Positions 31,515-40,774 of a stretch of 64,000 bases of DNA are shown here, in pieces. Each line of letters opens with the position of its first letter. The stretch's first letter is position 1. Below the pieces are notes generated by a model. The model saw only the letters and a list, made by a program, of their open reading frames with translations. It made no database searches and was not told the DNA's origin. Both the position numbers and the translations under genes were made by a program. The stretch comes from Glycomyces artemisiae (lineage in GTDB: Bacteria; Actinomycetota; Actinomycetes; Mycobacteriales; Micromonosporaceae), in assembly GCF_003002955.1 (NCBI RefSeq), contig NZ_PVTJ01000009.1, positions 1-64,000 of the forward strand, given 5' to 3'.

Positions 31515-32420
31515 TCAGGTGGCGGGTGTGGAGATGGCCTCTTGGAAGCGGGTGAGGGCTGAGGTGACGTTCCATTCTGCTGCGAGGGCTTCGACGAGGG
31601 CGGGGTCTTTCGGTGCGGTGGGCAGGGCGGCGTCGGTGAGGGGGACCTCGACGTCGGATACGACCGAGGAGACCTTGACGGCGCGGTCGAGGTAGTCGGC
31701 GGCGTCGGTGATGGCGGCGCGCTGGCGGGCGGGGAGGTCGGAGGCGGGGTCGGCGGCGGCGGCGCGGATGCCGGAGATGCCGCCGAAGGTGTTGACGAGG
31801 GAGACGGCGGTTTTTGCGCCGATGCCCTTGACGCCGGGGAGGCCGTCGGAGGGGTCGCCGCGGAGGACGGCGAAGTCGACGTAGTGGCTGGGGGCGACGC
31901 CGAATTTCGTGGCGACCGCCTCGCCGTCGAACAGTTCCGCTTTCGAGATGCCCTTGGCGAGGTAGACGACGTGGCGGGCGCGGTCGTCGTCGACGAGTTG
32001 GAAGAGGTCGCGGTCGCCGGTGACGACGAGGACCGGTTCGGCGGTGCGGGCGGCGAGGGTGGCGATGACGTCGTCGGCCTCGTACTCGGGATGGGTCGCG
32101 GTGGCGACGCCCAGGGCCGGGAGGAGCGCTTCGATGGCGGCGACCTGGTCGTCGAGGCCCTCGGGGGTGGCTTCGGAGCCGTCGGGGTTCGCCCGCTCGG
32201 CCTTGTAGGCGGGGAGCTGCTCCAGGCGCCAGCCGGGGCGCCAGTTGCCTTCGAGGCAGCAGACCATGCCGGTGGGGGAGAAGCGGCGGGCGAGGACCGC
32301 CAGGCCGTCGAAGAAGCCCCGCACCGCCCCAGAGCGCCGCCCGTCGGGGGCCTTGATCGAGGAGGGGAGCCCGTAGTAGGCGCGGTACCACAGGGACGCG
32401 GCGTCGATGAGCATCAGCAT
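31515..32420 (-). CDS. 5'-3' exonuclease (FEN/Pol I N-domain family)
   Basis: A 301-residue stand-alone homologue of the Pol I 5' nuclease domain. The metal-binding acidic residues are in LIDAASLWYRAYY, YEADDVIATLA, VTGDRDLFQLV and LRGDPSDGLPGVKGIGAKTAVSLV (with the helix-hairpin-helix). It removes 5' flaps or RNA primers. Its position next to the helicase matches Rv2090/Rv2092c. Confidence 0.93.
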   Translation of the reverse strand: MLMLIDAASLWYRAYYGLPSSIKAPDGRRSGAVRGFFDGLAVLARRFSPTGMVCCLEGNWRPGWRLEQLPAYKAERANPDGSEATPEGLDDQVAAIEALLPALGVATATHPEYEADDVIATLAARTAEPVLVVTGDRDLFQLVDDDRARHVVYLAKGISKAELFDGEAVATKFGVAPSHYVDFAVLRGDPSDGLPGVKGIGAKTAVSLVNTFGGISGIRAAAADPASDLPARQRAAITDAADYLDRAVKVSSVVSDVEVPLTDAALPTAPKDPALVEALAAEWNVTSALTRFQEAISTPAT

Positions 32421-32575
32421 CGGACCACTCTCTCACGGCGGGACGACAGCGCGCGCCAACGGCGATTCGGCCGGTCCGAACTGCGAAACCTGCCACATTG
32501 CGGACCAGGTGGCATGAGTATGGGTGCATCCGACCGGAATGATCGGCGAATCCGCAAACGCATAGGAGCCTTCAG

Positions 32576-33361
32576 GTGAACAAGCACACCCGCCGCGCCG
32601 CGGCAGCCCTGGCCCTGATCGGGACCGGGCTCGCCGCAGCCGCTTGCACGTCCGGATCGGACGACGACTCCACGCTCACCGTCTGCACGAACGTCCCCTT
32701 CGCGCCGTTCGAGTACAAGGACGGCGACGAGTACGTGGGCTTCGACATGGACCTCATGAACCGGCTCGCCGACCGCCTCGACCAGACCGTCGAAGTGGTC
32801 GAGATCAGCTTCGAGTCCATCAGCTCCGGCGAGGCCCTCAACGCCGGGACCTGCGACATCGCCGCCGCCGGGCTCTCGATCACCGAGGAGCGGCAGGACG
32901 CCATGGGCATGTCCCAGGCCTACTACCGCGCGGACCAGGCGCTCGTCGTGCCGACCGGCTCCGCGGTCGCGAGCCTCGACGACCTCTCCGGGCTCCAGGT
33001 CGCCGTCCAGTCCGGCTCCACCGGCGAGGCGTACGCGAACGACAACGCCGAGCAGTACGGCTTCGAGGTGCGGGCCTTCGAGTCCATGGGCGACATCGCG
33101 TCCGCGCTCTCGACCGGGGCCGTCGGGGCCTCCATCGCCGACCTCGCCACCTGGAACGAGATGATCGAGACCGCCAGCGACCTCCAGCTGGTGCAGACCA
33201 TCGAGACCGCCGAGCACTACGGCTTCGCCGTCCAGAAGGACGACACCGAGCTGCTCGACGAGGTCAACACCATGCTCGACGAGATCTTCGCCGACGGCAC
33301 CTACGCCGAGCTGTACGAGAAGTGGATCGGCGAGCCCTACACCGGGGACCTCGACCAGTAG
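32576..33361 (+). CDS. polar amino acid ABC transporter, substrate-binding lipoprotein
   Basis: A 261-residue lipoprotein: charged start MNKHTRR, hydrophobic stretch and Cys24 in an AAAAC lipobox, then an SBP_bac_3 fold with TVCTNVPFAPFEYKDG, YVGFDMDLMNRLAD and CDIAAAGLSITEERQ. It binds an amino acid outside the membrane and delivers it to the permease encoded next. Start GTG 32576 behind AGGAG. Stop overlaps the permease start by one base. Confidence 0.93.
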   Translation: MNKHTRRAAAALALIGTGLAAAACTSGSDDDSTLTVCTNVPFAPFEYKDGDEYVGFDMDLMNRLADRLDQTVEVVEISFESISSGEALNAGTCDIAAAGLSITEERQDAMGMSQAYYRADQALVVPTGSAVASLDDLSGLQVAVQSGSTGEAYANDNAEQYGFEVRAFESMGDIASALSTGAVGASIADLATWNEMIETASDLQLVQTIETAEHYGFAVQKDDTELLDEVNTMLDEIFADGTYAELYEKWIGEPYTGDLDQ

Positions 33362-34185
33362 TGGACGCCGCCACCACCGACGCCGCGCCCGCCCGGAGCC
33401 GCATGACGGCCCGGCAGCGGCGCCGCCTCGCCCGCGGCGTCCAGTACGCCGTCATCGTCGCCGTCGTGGCGGTGCTCGCCGCCGTCGCCGACTGGGGCCG
33501 CATCGCCGAGTCGTTCTTCCAGTTCGACATCGCCGCGGACATGTTCCCCGAGGTGTGGACCTCGTTCTGGAACACGATCGTCTACACGCTGCTCGCGTTC
33601 GCCTTCGGCATGGTCGTCGGCGTGCCGATCGCGCTCATGCGCGTCTCCGAGTTCGCGCCCTACCGCTGGTTCGCGACCGTGTACGTCGAGGTCTTCCGCG
33701 GCCTGCCCGCGCTGCTCGTGCTGTTCCTCGTCGGCTTCGGCGTCCCGCAGGCGTTCCCGGGCATCCAGTACCCCGGCGGCGTCTACGGGCAGGTCGCCAT
33801 CGGCCTGGGCCTCACCTCCTCCGCGTACATCGCCGAATCGGTGCGCGCCGGCATCCAGGCCGTCCCCAAGGGCCAGGTGGAGGCCGCCAGGTCGCTCGGC
33901 ATGAGCCGCACCCGCACCATGGTCACCGTCGTGCTCCCGCAGGCGCTGCGGATCGTGGTGCCGCCGCTGACGAACGAGCTCGTCATGCTCACCAAGGACT
34001 CCTCGCTCGTGTTCGTCCTCGGCGTCACCACCGCAACCATGGAGCTGTCGAAGTTCGCCCGCAACGAGCTCACCGACACCGCCAACGCCACCCCGCTGCT
34101 CGTCGGCGGCCTGCTCTACCTCCTGCTGACGATCCCGCTGGGCCTCCTGGCCCGCCGCCTTGAGAACCGGGAGGACCACCGGTGA
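33361..34185 (+). CDS. polar amino acid ABC transporter permease
   Basis: A 274-residue HEQRo/HisM-type permease with about five spans and the [29 protein letters not shown] loop that docks on the ATPase. Start GTG 33361 is formed with the last base of the preceding stop (TAGTG). The end overlaps the ATPase gene by 4 nt (GTGA), so all three genes are one translational unit. Confidence 0.93.
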   Translation: MDAATTDAAPARSRMTARQRRRLARGVQYAVIVAVVAVLAAVADWGRIAESFFQFDIAADMFPEVWTSFWNTIVYTLLAFAFGMVVGVPIALMRVSEFAPYRWFATVYVEVFRGLPALLVLFLVGFGVPQAFPGIQYPGGVYGQVAIGLGLTSSAYIAESVRAGIQAVPKGQVEAARSLGMSRTRTMVTVVLPQALRIVVPPLTNELVMLTKDSSLVFVLGVTTATMELSKFARNELTDTANATPLLVGGLLYLLLTIPLGLLARRLENREDHR

Positions 34186-34928
34186 ACGCGCCCATCGTCA
34201 AGGTCGAAGGACTGCACAAGCGCTTCGGCGACAACGAGGTCCTGCGCGGCATCGACCTGGAGATCAACGAGGGGGAGGTCGTGTGCCTCATCGGGCCCTC
34301 CGGGTCCGGCAAGTCCACGCTGCTCCGCTGCGTCAACCTCCTGGAAGAGCCGACCGAAGGGACCATCGAGGCCGCCGGTCACGACATGACCGGGCCCGAC
34401 GCGGACCTGGACCTCGCCCGCCGCGACATCGGCATGGTGTTCCAGCAGTTCAACCTGTTCAGCCACATGACGATCCTCGACAACCTCGTCATTCCCCAGC
34501 GGCGCGTCTGCAAGACCCCCAAGGCCGAAGCGGTCGAGACGGCGCGGCGCCTGCTCGCCGAGGTCGGCATCGAAGGCAAGGAGAAGGCCAAGCCCGCGCA
34601 GCTCTCGGGCGGGCAGCAGCAGCGCGTCGCCATCGCCCGCGCGCTGGCCGTCAAACCCCGGCTCATGCTCTTCGACGAGCCCACCAGCGCCCTCGACCCC
34701 GAGATCGTCGGCGAGGTCCTCGCCGTCATGAAGGGCCTTGCGGCCGAAGGGATGACGATGCTCGTGGTCACCCACGAGATGGGCTTCGCGCGGGAGGTCG
34801 CCGACCGGGTCCTGTTCCTCGACGGCGGCGTCATCGTCGAGCAGGGGCCGCCCTCGGAAGTCCTCGCGAACCCGCAGACGGAGCGGGCGCGCAGCTTCCT
34901 CCACCGCGTCCTCCACCCGGCGGACTGA
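34182..34928 (+). CDS. polar amino acid ABC transporter ATP-binding protein
   Basis: A 248-residue GlnQ-type ATPase with [49 protein letters not shown] and [15 protein letters not shown], the last being the group signature. It energises the importer formed with the two proteins encoded just upstream. Confidence 0.95.
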   Translation: MNAPIVKVEGLHKRFGDNEVLRGIDLEINEGEVVCLIGPSGSGKSTLLRCVNLLEEPTEGTIEAAGHDMTGPDADLDLARRDIGMVFQQFNLFSHMTILDNLVIPQRRVCKTPKAEAVETARRLLAEVGIEGKEKAKPAQLSGGQQQRVAIARALAVKPRLMLFDEPTSALDPEIVGEVLAVMKGLAAEGMTMLVVTHEMGFAREVADRVLFLDGGVIVEQGPPSEVLANPQTERARSFLHRVLHPAD

Positions 34929-34941
34929 CATCATTGGGGGC

Positions 34942-36501
34942 ATGAGCCTCCTCGACAGCACCGAGCGAACCTCGGCACGGACACTGTGGCGCGGCGGGCG
35001 GGTCCTGAGCCCGACCCACCCGGCCGCGACCGCCCTGCTCACCGACGGCGACAGGATCGCCTGGATCGGCGACGAGACGGATGCGCCCGCCGCCGGCCGC
35101 ACCGTCGACCTCGAAGGGGGCCTGGCGGCCCCGGCGTTCGTGGACTCGCACGTCCACCTCACCGGCACCGGGGCCGCACTCATCGGCCTGCACCTCGCCG
35201 GGCTGCCGTCGGCGGCCGTCGTCCTCGAACGCGTCGACAGCTTCGCCGCGAGCCTGCCCGCGGACGGGATCGTCCTCGCCCACGGCTGGGACGAGACCGC
35301 CTGGGACGACCCCGCGCCGCTCACCTCCGAGGCCCTCGGCAAGGCCGCCGGAGGCCGCCTCGCGTACCTGTCGCGGACCTGCGGCCACACCGGCGTCGCC
35401 GCGCCCCGGCTCCTCGCCGAGCACCCCGAGCTCGCCGCCCTCGACGGCTACGACCCGTCCGGGCTCCTCACCCGCGCCGCCCACCGCGCCGCCCGCGCCA
35501 CCCTGAACGCGGCCGTCCCGCTCAGCCAGCGCCTCGCCATCGCCCAGGCCGGGCTGACCCATGCCGCGAGCCTCGGCATCGCCGCCATCGCCGAGATGGC
35601 GATCCCGAACGACGCCGACCCGCTCACCGAGGCCGAGTTCTCGGGTCTCGTCAAGCTGGGCCGCGAGCCCGGGAACCCCGCCGTCTACGGCTGGTGGGGC
35701 GAGCTGCGGGCCACCGAGAAGGCCCGCGACCTCGGCGCCCACGGCAGCGGCGGCGACCTCTCCGCGGACGGGTCCCTGGGGGCCCGGACGGCGTTCCTGC
35801 GGACTCCGTACGCCGACGAGGACACCCTCGGGGCGCAGTATCTGACCGCCTCTGACGTTGCGGCTCATCTTCGCGATGCCCATCGTTTCGGGCTTTCCGC
35901 CGCATTCCACGCGATCGGGGACGGCGCTATCGCGGCCGTCCTGGACGGCCTCGACCGGGTCGAAGCGGAGATCGGGCTCGACGCCGTGCGGCACGCCCGC
36001 CACCGCATCGAGCACGCCGAGCTGCTGGACGCGCAGCTCATCGCCCGGATGGTCCACCACGGCGTCCACGCGTCCGTGCAGCCCGCGTTCGACGCCGCCT
36101 GGGGCGGCCCCGACGGCATGTACGCGGCCCGGCTCGGGCGCGACCGGGCGCTGGCGGCGAACCCGCTCTCGCGGCTCGCCGGGGTCGGCGTGCCGCTGGC
36201 GTTCGGATCGGACTCGCCGGTGACCGCACTGGACCCGTGGGGCGGTGTGAGGGCCGCCGTGCGGCACTGGAACCCGGTGTCGCGGCTCCCGATGGCCGCG
36301 GCGTTCGCGGCGGCCACCAGAGGCGGCTGGAGGGCCCTGGGGATCGACGACTCCGGGTCGCTCGTCCCGAACACCCGAGCGAACTTCACAGTGTGGGACC
36401 TCACCGGGACCGGTCTCCCCGACTTGAGTGATCCCGATGCCCCCGAGCCGGAGTGCCGCCTCACGGTCGCCGAAGGATCGCTCGTGTACACGCGCGCCTG
36501 A
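34942..36501 (+). CDS. amidohydrolase family protein (YtcJ-like)
   Basis: A 519-residue metal-dependent amidohydrolase of the Amidohydro_3 type. PAFVDSHVHLTGTG carries the first two metal His; others are in SAAFHAIGDGAI and ARHRIEHAELLD, and LAFGSDSPVTALDPWGG has the catalytic Asp. It begins 13 nt after the importer ATPase and may be co-transcribed, which hints at a scavenged amide substrate, but this is inference. Confidence 0.88.
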   Translation: MSLLDSTERTSARTLWRGGRVLSPTHPAATALLTDGDRIAWIGDETDAPAAGRTVDLEGGLAAPAFVDSHVHLTGTGAALIGLHLAGLPSAAVVLERVDSFAASLPADGIVLAHGWDETAWDDPAPLTSEALGKAAGGRLAYLSRTCGHTGVAAPRLLAEHPELAALDGYDPSGLLTRAAHRAARATLNAAVPLSQRLAIAQAGLTHAASLGIAAIAEMAIPNDADPLTEAEFSGLVKLGREPGNPAVYGWWGELRATEKARDLGAHGSGGDLSADGSLGARTAFLRTPYADEDTLGAQYLTASDVAAHLRDAHRFGLSAAFHAIGDGAIAAVLDGLDRVEAEIGLDAVRHARHRIEHAELLDAQLIARMVHHGVHASVQPAFDAAWGGPDGMYAARLGRDRALAANPLSRLAGVGVPLAFGSDSPVTALDPWGGVRAAVRHWNPVSRLPMAAAFAAATRGGWRALGIDDSGSLVPNTRANFTVWDLTGTGLPDLSDPDAPEPECRLTVAEGSLVYTRA

Positions 36502-37031
36502 CCTGGCACTGCGCTTGCGGCGGTGCTGACGCGAGAAAAATTGCTGGACCAAAATTCCGACCCGGTCGACGCCCTCGGCGCTGTTTGGCTTACGGTGGTC
36601 TGGTCCTCGGCGGACGACCTGAAACGGTGGCCCGCCGAACGTCGGGGGCGACTCGACTTGCTTTGCTCCCACGCAGACTGGACAAGGTGACAGCGCGGCC
36701 GCACTGTCACCGGCGGCCAGGTCCAGATCGCGGGGGTCGGCGGAGGAAGGCGGGCCGGTCGCCGGTGGTGGACCCGCGGCGGATGCAGGTGATCCCTAGA
36801 CAACAGCTCGTAGACGCTCAGCCAGACGGGTGCGAGTTGGTCCGAAGATCACCGGTGAACGCGGCAGGGGACACCGGCCGTACAGGGACTGGGAGAAACC
36901 CGTGCGAGGGGCGTAGCCGGACACAGCTACGCCCCTTTGCCGTGTCCGCAGTACGCTAGAGCCCCACCGGGCGCGAATTCCGCTCGCGCCGGTCGCATCC
37001 CAGGCCAGCGCACGAGCGAGGAGCGCCCTTC
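36502..37031 (+). other. 530-nt intergenic region with strong hairpins
   Basis: No convincing protein gene is present. Near its start is an A-rich spot (GAGAAAAATTGCTGG around 36535) that could be promoter DNA. At 36689-36714 lies a 26-bp palindrome broken by one mismatched pair: arms GGTGACAG and CTGTCACC around GCGGCCGC. TCACCGGTGA is at 36848-36857, and an 11-bp terminator-like hairpin ends the stretch at 36907-36936. The layout, structured RNA followed by a terminator before lnt, would fit a small RNA or a leader with a regulatory terminator, but I recognise no known family (RNase P, tmRNA, SRP, and common riboswitch cores were looked for). Confidence 0.5.
36907..36936 (+). terminator. 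terminator hairpin upstream of lnt
   Basis: A perfect 11-bp stem (36907-36917 with 36926-36936), loop CGGACACA, followed by TTGCC. It is the last structured element before the lnt start at 37032. Confidence 0.65.
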
Positions 37032-38699
37032 TTGAGCACCGTGATCGACGACGACCGCGACGCGCCTCCCTCGGAGGACGCCCCCGCGCCGCAGCCCGTC
37101 AAGGCCCGCCGCGGCCTCCTCCTGGTCGACTCGCCGCTCGGGCGCCACCTGAGCCTCCCCGCCGCGCTCGTCCTCGCGATCGCCTCCGGCCTCCTCGCCG
37201 TCCTCGCGTTCCCGCCCTACGGGGTCTGGCCGCTCGCGGCCGTCTCGGTCGCCGGGTTCGGCGCGGCCGTCCACCGCAGGCGCCTGCGCGGCGGCCTCGG
37301 CGTCGGCTTCGTGTACGGCATGGCGTTCTTCATGCCGCTCCTGGCCTGGTCCTCAACGCAGGTCGGCCAGTGGCCCTGGATCTTCCTGTCCGCGCTCGAA
37401 GCGCTCGGCACCGGCATCCTCGGCGCCGGGCTCGCCGTCTGCTCGCGCCTCATCGACCGCCACCGCTGGACCTGGGCCCCGCTCACCGGCGTCGCCTGGG
37501 TCGCCCAGGAGGCGCTCCGCGACCGCCAGCCCTTCGGCGGCTTCCCCTGGGCCCGCCTCGCGTTCAGCCAGGCGGACGCTCCCACTGCGGCCGCCGCCTG
37601 GCTCGGCGGCGCGCCGCTCCTCAGCTTCCTCGTGGCGCTCACCGGCGGGTTCTTCCTCGTCGCGGGGTACGCGGTCGTGACGCGCCGCCTCGGCGGGCTC
37701 CGCAAGGCCGCCGCGTTCATCGCCGCGGCCGCCGTCGCCACCATCGCGCCGCTCGCGCTGCCGATCGGGACCACCGCGCCCGCGGGGGAGACCGTCAACG
37801 TCGCCGTTGTCCAGGGCAACGTCCCGCGCCTGGGCCTGGGCTTCAACGAGCAGCGCCGCGCCGTGCTCGACAACCACGTGCAGGCCACCCTCGATCTCGC
37901 CGACGCCGTCAACGAGGGCCGCGCCGAGCGGCCCGACCTGGTGGTGTGGCCCGAGAACGCCTCCGACATCGACCCGATCGAGAACCAGGACGCCTACGAC
38001 GAGATCAGCCTGGCCGCGGCCGCGATCGGCGCGCCGATCGTCCTCGGCGGCATCGTCCACAACGACGACGGCACCGTCTCCAACATGAGCATCGTGTGGG
38101 ACCCCGAGGACGGGCCCGTCCACATGTACTCCAAGCGCCACCCGGTGCCGTTCGCCGAACTCGTGCCCTACAAGGACTTCTTCTCCACCGTCGCCGGCTG
38201 GATCGACCCGCGCATGTCCGAGGGCCTCGACAGCGTCGCCGGATTCGAAGCGGGGGAGAGCGACGGCGTGATCCCCGTCGACGGCGCGGAGATCACCGGG
38301 CTCATCTGCTTCGAGATCGCCTTCGACGCCGAGACCCGCGACTCCGTCCTCAACGGAGCGCAGCTCATGGTCGTGCAGACCAACAACGCGACCTTCGACA
38401 CCAACGAGGCGCAGCAGCAGCTCGCTATGGTCCAGATCCGGTCCATCGAGCACGGCCGCGACGGCCTCATGGCCTCCACCGTGGGCGTCTCCGCGTTCAC
38501 CGACCACACCGGAGCGGTCTCGCAGGCCACGGAGTTCAACACCGCCGCCGTCATCCAGTCGGACCTGACGCTCTCGGACGCCTCGACTCCCGCCGCTGTA
38601 GTGGGTATCCTGCCTGAAGCGGTCCTCACCGGAGCGGCACTGGTGGCACTGGCCTGCGCAATCGCCATCAACATCCGGCACCGCCGCGGCCAGGTCTAG
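37032..38699 (+). CDS. lnt: apolipoprotein N-acyltransferase
   Basis: A 555-residue membrane enzyme that adds the third acyl chain to lipoproteins. About six N-terminal spans (residues 35-245) precede a nitrilase-fold domain with the catalytic triad: Glu in VVWPENASDID, Lys in YSKRHPVPFAE and Cys in ITGLICFEIAF. A last span closes the protein. Start TTG 37032 with GAGGAG upstream. It is followed by the mannosyltransferase after 12 nt; in mycobacteria the two are fused, here they are separate. Confidence 0.93.
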   Translation: MSTVIDDDRDAPPSEDAPAPQPVKARRGLLLVDSPLGRHLSLPAALVLAIASGLLAVLAFPPYGVWPLAAVSVAGFGAAVHRRRLRGGLGVGFVYGMAFFMPLLAWSSTQVGQWPWIFLSALEALGTGILGAGLAVCSRLIDRHRWTWAPLTGVAWVAQEALRDRQPFGGFPWARLAFSQADAPTAAAAWLGGAPLLSFLVALTGGFFLVAGYAVVTRRLGGLRKAAAFIAAAAVATIAPLALPIGTTAPAGETVNVAVVQGNVPRLGLGFNEQRRAVLDNHVQATLDLADAVNEGRAERPDLVVWPENASDIDPIENQDAYDEISLAAAAIGAPIVLGGIVHNDDGTVSNMSIVWDPEDGPVHMYSKRHPVPFAELVPYKDFFSTVAGWIDPRMSEGLDSVAGFEAGESDGVIPVDGAEITGLICFEIAFDAETRDSVLNGAQLMVVQTNNATFDTNEAQQQLAMVQIRSIEHGRDGLMASTVGVSAFTDHTGAVSQATEFNTAAVIQSDLTLSDASTPAAVVGILPEAVLTGAALVALACAIAINIRHRRGQV

Positions 38700-38711
38700 A
38701 AAGCCGACGCC

Positions 38712-39503
38712 ATGTCCCAGAACCCGGACCGGAACACCCCCGGCAGCGATGCCGGTCCGGCCGTCGTCGCGATCCCGACGTACAACGAGCGCGACAACAT
38801 CGAGTCCGCCGTCCGGGCCGCCCTCGACGGCTGCCCCGGCATCGACGTGCTCGTCGTCGACGACAGCTCGCCCGACGGGACCGGCGAGATCGCCGACGCC
38901 ATCGCCGACCGCGAATCCCGAGTCCACGTCCTCCACCGGGCCGAGAAGCAGGGCCTCGGCGCCGCCTACCTCGCCGCGTTCGCGTGGGCCGCCGAGCGCG
39001 GCTACCGCGTCGTCGTCGAGATGGACGCCGACGGCTCCCACGACCCCGCCGACCTGCCGCGGCTCCTCGACGCCATCGCAGAGGGCGCCGAACTCTCCAT
39101 CGGGTCGCGGTACATCCCCGGCGGGTCCGTGCGCAACTGGGCGCTCCACCGGCTCGCGCTCTCCCGCTGCGCGGGGATCTACACGCGCGCGATGCTCGGC
39201 CTGCGCGTCCAGGACGTCACCGCCGGATACCGCGCCTACCGCCTCGACGCGCTCCAGAAGCTCGAACTCGACACCGTCAACTCCGTGGGGTACTGCTTCC
39301 AGATCGACCTCACGTGGCGGGCCGTCAAGGCCGGTTTTACCATCAGCGAAATCCCGATCGTGTTCACCGAGCGGCGCGCCGGGGCGTCGAAGATGAACGG
39401 CGCCATCACGATCGAAGCCCTGTGGAACGTCACCGTGTGGGGGTTCGCCCACCGCGCACGGCAACTGCGGCGCGCCTTCACGCGTGGCAGAATCGAGGAG
39501 TGA
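38712..39503 (+). CDS. ppm1: polyprenol monophosphomannose synthase
   Basis: A 263-residue GT2 glycosyltransferase that moves mannose from GDP-mannose to polyprenyl phosphate. Motifs: AIPTYNERDNIESAV, VLVVDDSSPDGTGEIAD (first DxD-like), VEMDADGSHDPADLPRLL (metal-binding DAD) and FTERRAGASKMN. It supplies mannose for lipoglycans and protein O-mannosylation. Ends in a GTGA overlap with fxsA. Confidence 0.94.
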   Translation: MSQNPDRNTPGSDAGPAVVAIPTYNERDNIESAVRAALDGCPGIDVLVVDDSSPDGTGEIADAIADRESRVHVLHRAEKQGLGAAYLAAFAWAAERGYRVVVEMDADGSHDPADLPRLLDAIAEGAELSIGSRYIPGGSVRNWALHRLALSRCAGIYTRAMLGLRVQDVTAGYRAYRLDALQKLELDTVNSVGYCFQIDLTWRAVKAGFTISEIPIVFTERRAGASKMNGAITIEALWNVTVWGFAHRARQLRRAFTRGRIEE

Positions 39504-40024
39504 CGCACCAGCAGCCGCCGCAGGCACCCAAACGGGCCCCGTTCGCCGTCAGGCTCGCGCTGGCGGTGTGGATCGTCGCCGAGGCCGCCGCCTTCTTCGG
39601 GCTGGCCTACCTCATCGGCTTCGCGTACACCCTGATGATCTTCATCGGCACGACCTTCCTCGGGATCGCGCTCATCCAGTACGTCGGCGCGAAGTCCTTC
39701 CGGGCCGCCCGCGACTACCTGAACTCCGGCGGCGACCCGTCCCGCGAACTCCCCAACGGGTACGCGCTCGCGGGCGCGTTCTGCCTCATCATCCCGGGCT
39801 TCGTCACCGACCTCATCGGCCTGCTCCTGCTGTTCCCGCCGACCCGGTTCCTGTTCCGGGGCCTGGGGCGCTGGATCGCGGCCCGCACGCCCGTGATGCG
39901 CTTCGGCGGGGACGTCATCGACGGCGAGGTGGTCGACGAGCGGGACTACGCGGACACGCCGTTCCCGGACGACGAGCCCAAGCGGTACGACAACGGACCC
40001 CGGTCGATCGACCAGGGTCCGTGA
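39500..40024 (+). CDS. FxsA family membrane protein
   Basis: A 174-residue protein with three spans and the FxsA signature (YLIGFAYTLMIFIGTTFLGIALIQYVGAKSF, then PGFVTDLIGLLLLFPPTR). The C-terminal 40 residues are acidic and unstructured. GTG 39500 overlaps the ppm1 stop by 4 nt. Usual neighbour of rbpA in actinobacteria; precise function unknown. Confidence 0.92.
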   Translation: MTHQQPPQAPKRAPFAVRLALAVWIVAEAAAFFGLAYLIGFAYTLMIFIGTTFLGIALIQYVGAKSFRAARDYLNSGGDPSRELPNGYALAGAFCLIIPGFVTDLIGLLLLFPPTRFLFRGLGRWIAARTPVMRFGGDVIDGEVVDERDYADTPFPDDEPKRYDNGPRSIDQGP

Positions 40025-40035
40025 GCCTCGCTGAC

Positions 40036-40377
40036 TTAGCGCTCGCCGCGGCGGGCGCGCATCTCCTGAAGGCGCTCGTCGAGGATCTCTTCGAGCTCCT
40101 CCATCGAACGGCGCTCCAGCAGCATGTCCCAGTGGGTACGCGGCGGCTTGACCTTCTTCGTCTCCGGCTCCTCGCCGTCGACGAGCTTGGCCGTCGTCCC
40201 GTCCAGGCGGCACTCCCACGTGAGCGGGATCTCCGCTTCGACTGCGAAGGGCACCTCGAAGCGGTGGCCCTGCGGGCAGACGTAATCACGGGTCTGGCGG
40301 GGCGCCAGCTCCGTGTTGCGGTCCGATTCGTAGCTGACGGCGCCGAGACGGGAGCCCCTCAGCATTCTGTCGCCCAT
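40036..40377 (-). CDS. rbpA: RNA polymerase-binding protein RbpA
   Basis: A 113-residue transcription factor of actinobacteria. N-terminal MGDRMLRGSRLGAVSYESDRNTELAPRQ, a core domain with CPQGHRFEVPFAVEAEIP and WECRLDG, a basic linker (TKKVKPPRTHWDMLLERRS) and the sigma-binding helix (EELEEILDERLQEMRARRG). It stabilises open complexes with the primary sigma factor. ATG 40377 is preceded by AGGGGAAC. A sigma-R-like promoter candidate lies about 115-140 nt upstream. Confidence 0.97.
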   Translation of the reverse strand: MGDRMLRGSRLGAVSYESDRNTELAPRQTRDYVCPQGHRFEVPFAVEAEIPLTWECRLDGTTAKLVDGEEPETKKVKPPRTHWDMLLERRSMEELEEILDERLQEMRARRGER

Positions 40378-40489
40378 GTTCCCCTGCACTTCCTTTGAGC
40401 ACTTGCCCTGACCCTCGCAGCCGGACCGGTCGGCCCCCGCTGCTTGCGCGCCCCGCCGATCACGCCGAATCGGGGGGCTTTCGCTTCGT

Positions 40490-40519
40490 ACAACGCCGGG
40501 ACCTGGCCGGATCCTTCCC
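40490..40519 (-). promoter_or_regulatory. candidate sigma-R/SigH-type promoter of rbpA
   Basis: On the minus strand GGGAAG (plus 40514-40519) and CGTTGT (plus 40490-40495) are 18 bp apart, close to the GGGAAT/CGTT consensus of thiol-stress ECF sigma factors. rbpA is a known sigma-R target in Streptomyces. The 397-nt gap between rbpA and the Hsp70-like gene holds no other feature except a TAAGGT -10 box (40745-40750) for the rightward gene. Confidence 0.4.
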
Positions 40520-40774
40520 GGCACCGCCGTCCGCTGATGCAGCCGTTCCGACGCGGACCCCCAAGTGTGGCCCGGCGCGGCCGCGGCCGCCACGGGCGTC
40601 CCCTTGAAGTGTGACACAACACGGGCCCCGATCCGCGCGGGCGAGCACGTGAGATGCCGCTCGCAACCGGGAAGAATGCGGTGCGAACGGTGCGTGAGCG
40701 ACTGGTGAACTCGAACGGGTCGCATCCGGCGGGGACGCGCACAGTAAGGTGTGCACCAGACAAGGAGTTCTCAC

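Noticed and set aside
36540..36940. RNase P RNA, tmRNA, SRP RNA or a known riboswitch upstream of lnt
   Set aside because: GAAACGGTGG resembles a piece of RNase P RNA, but the GAGGAAAGTCC and AGGTAAACCC cores are absent; no tmRNA T-loop/CCA, SRP GGAAGG loop, cobalamin, TPP or SAM cores were found.
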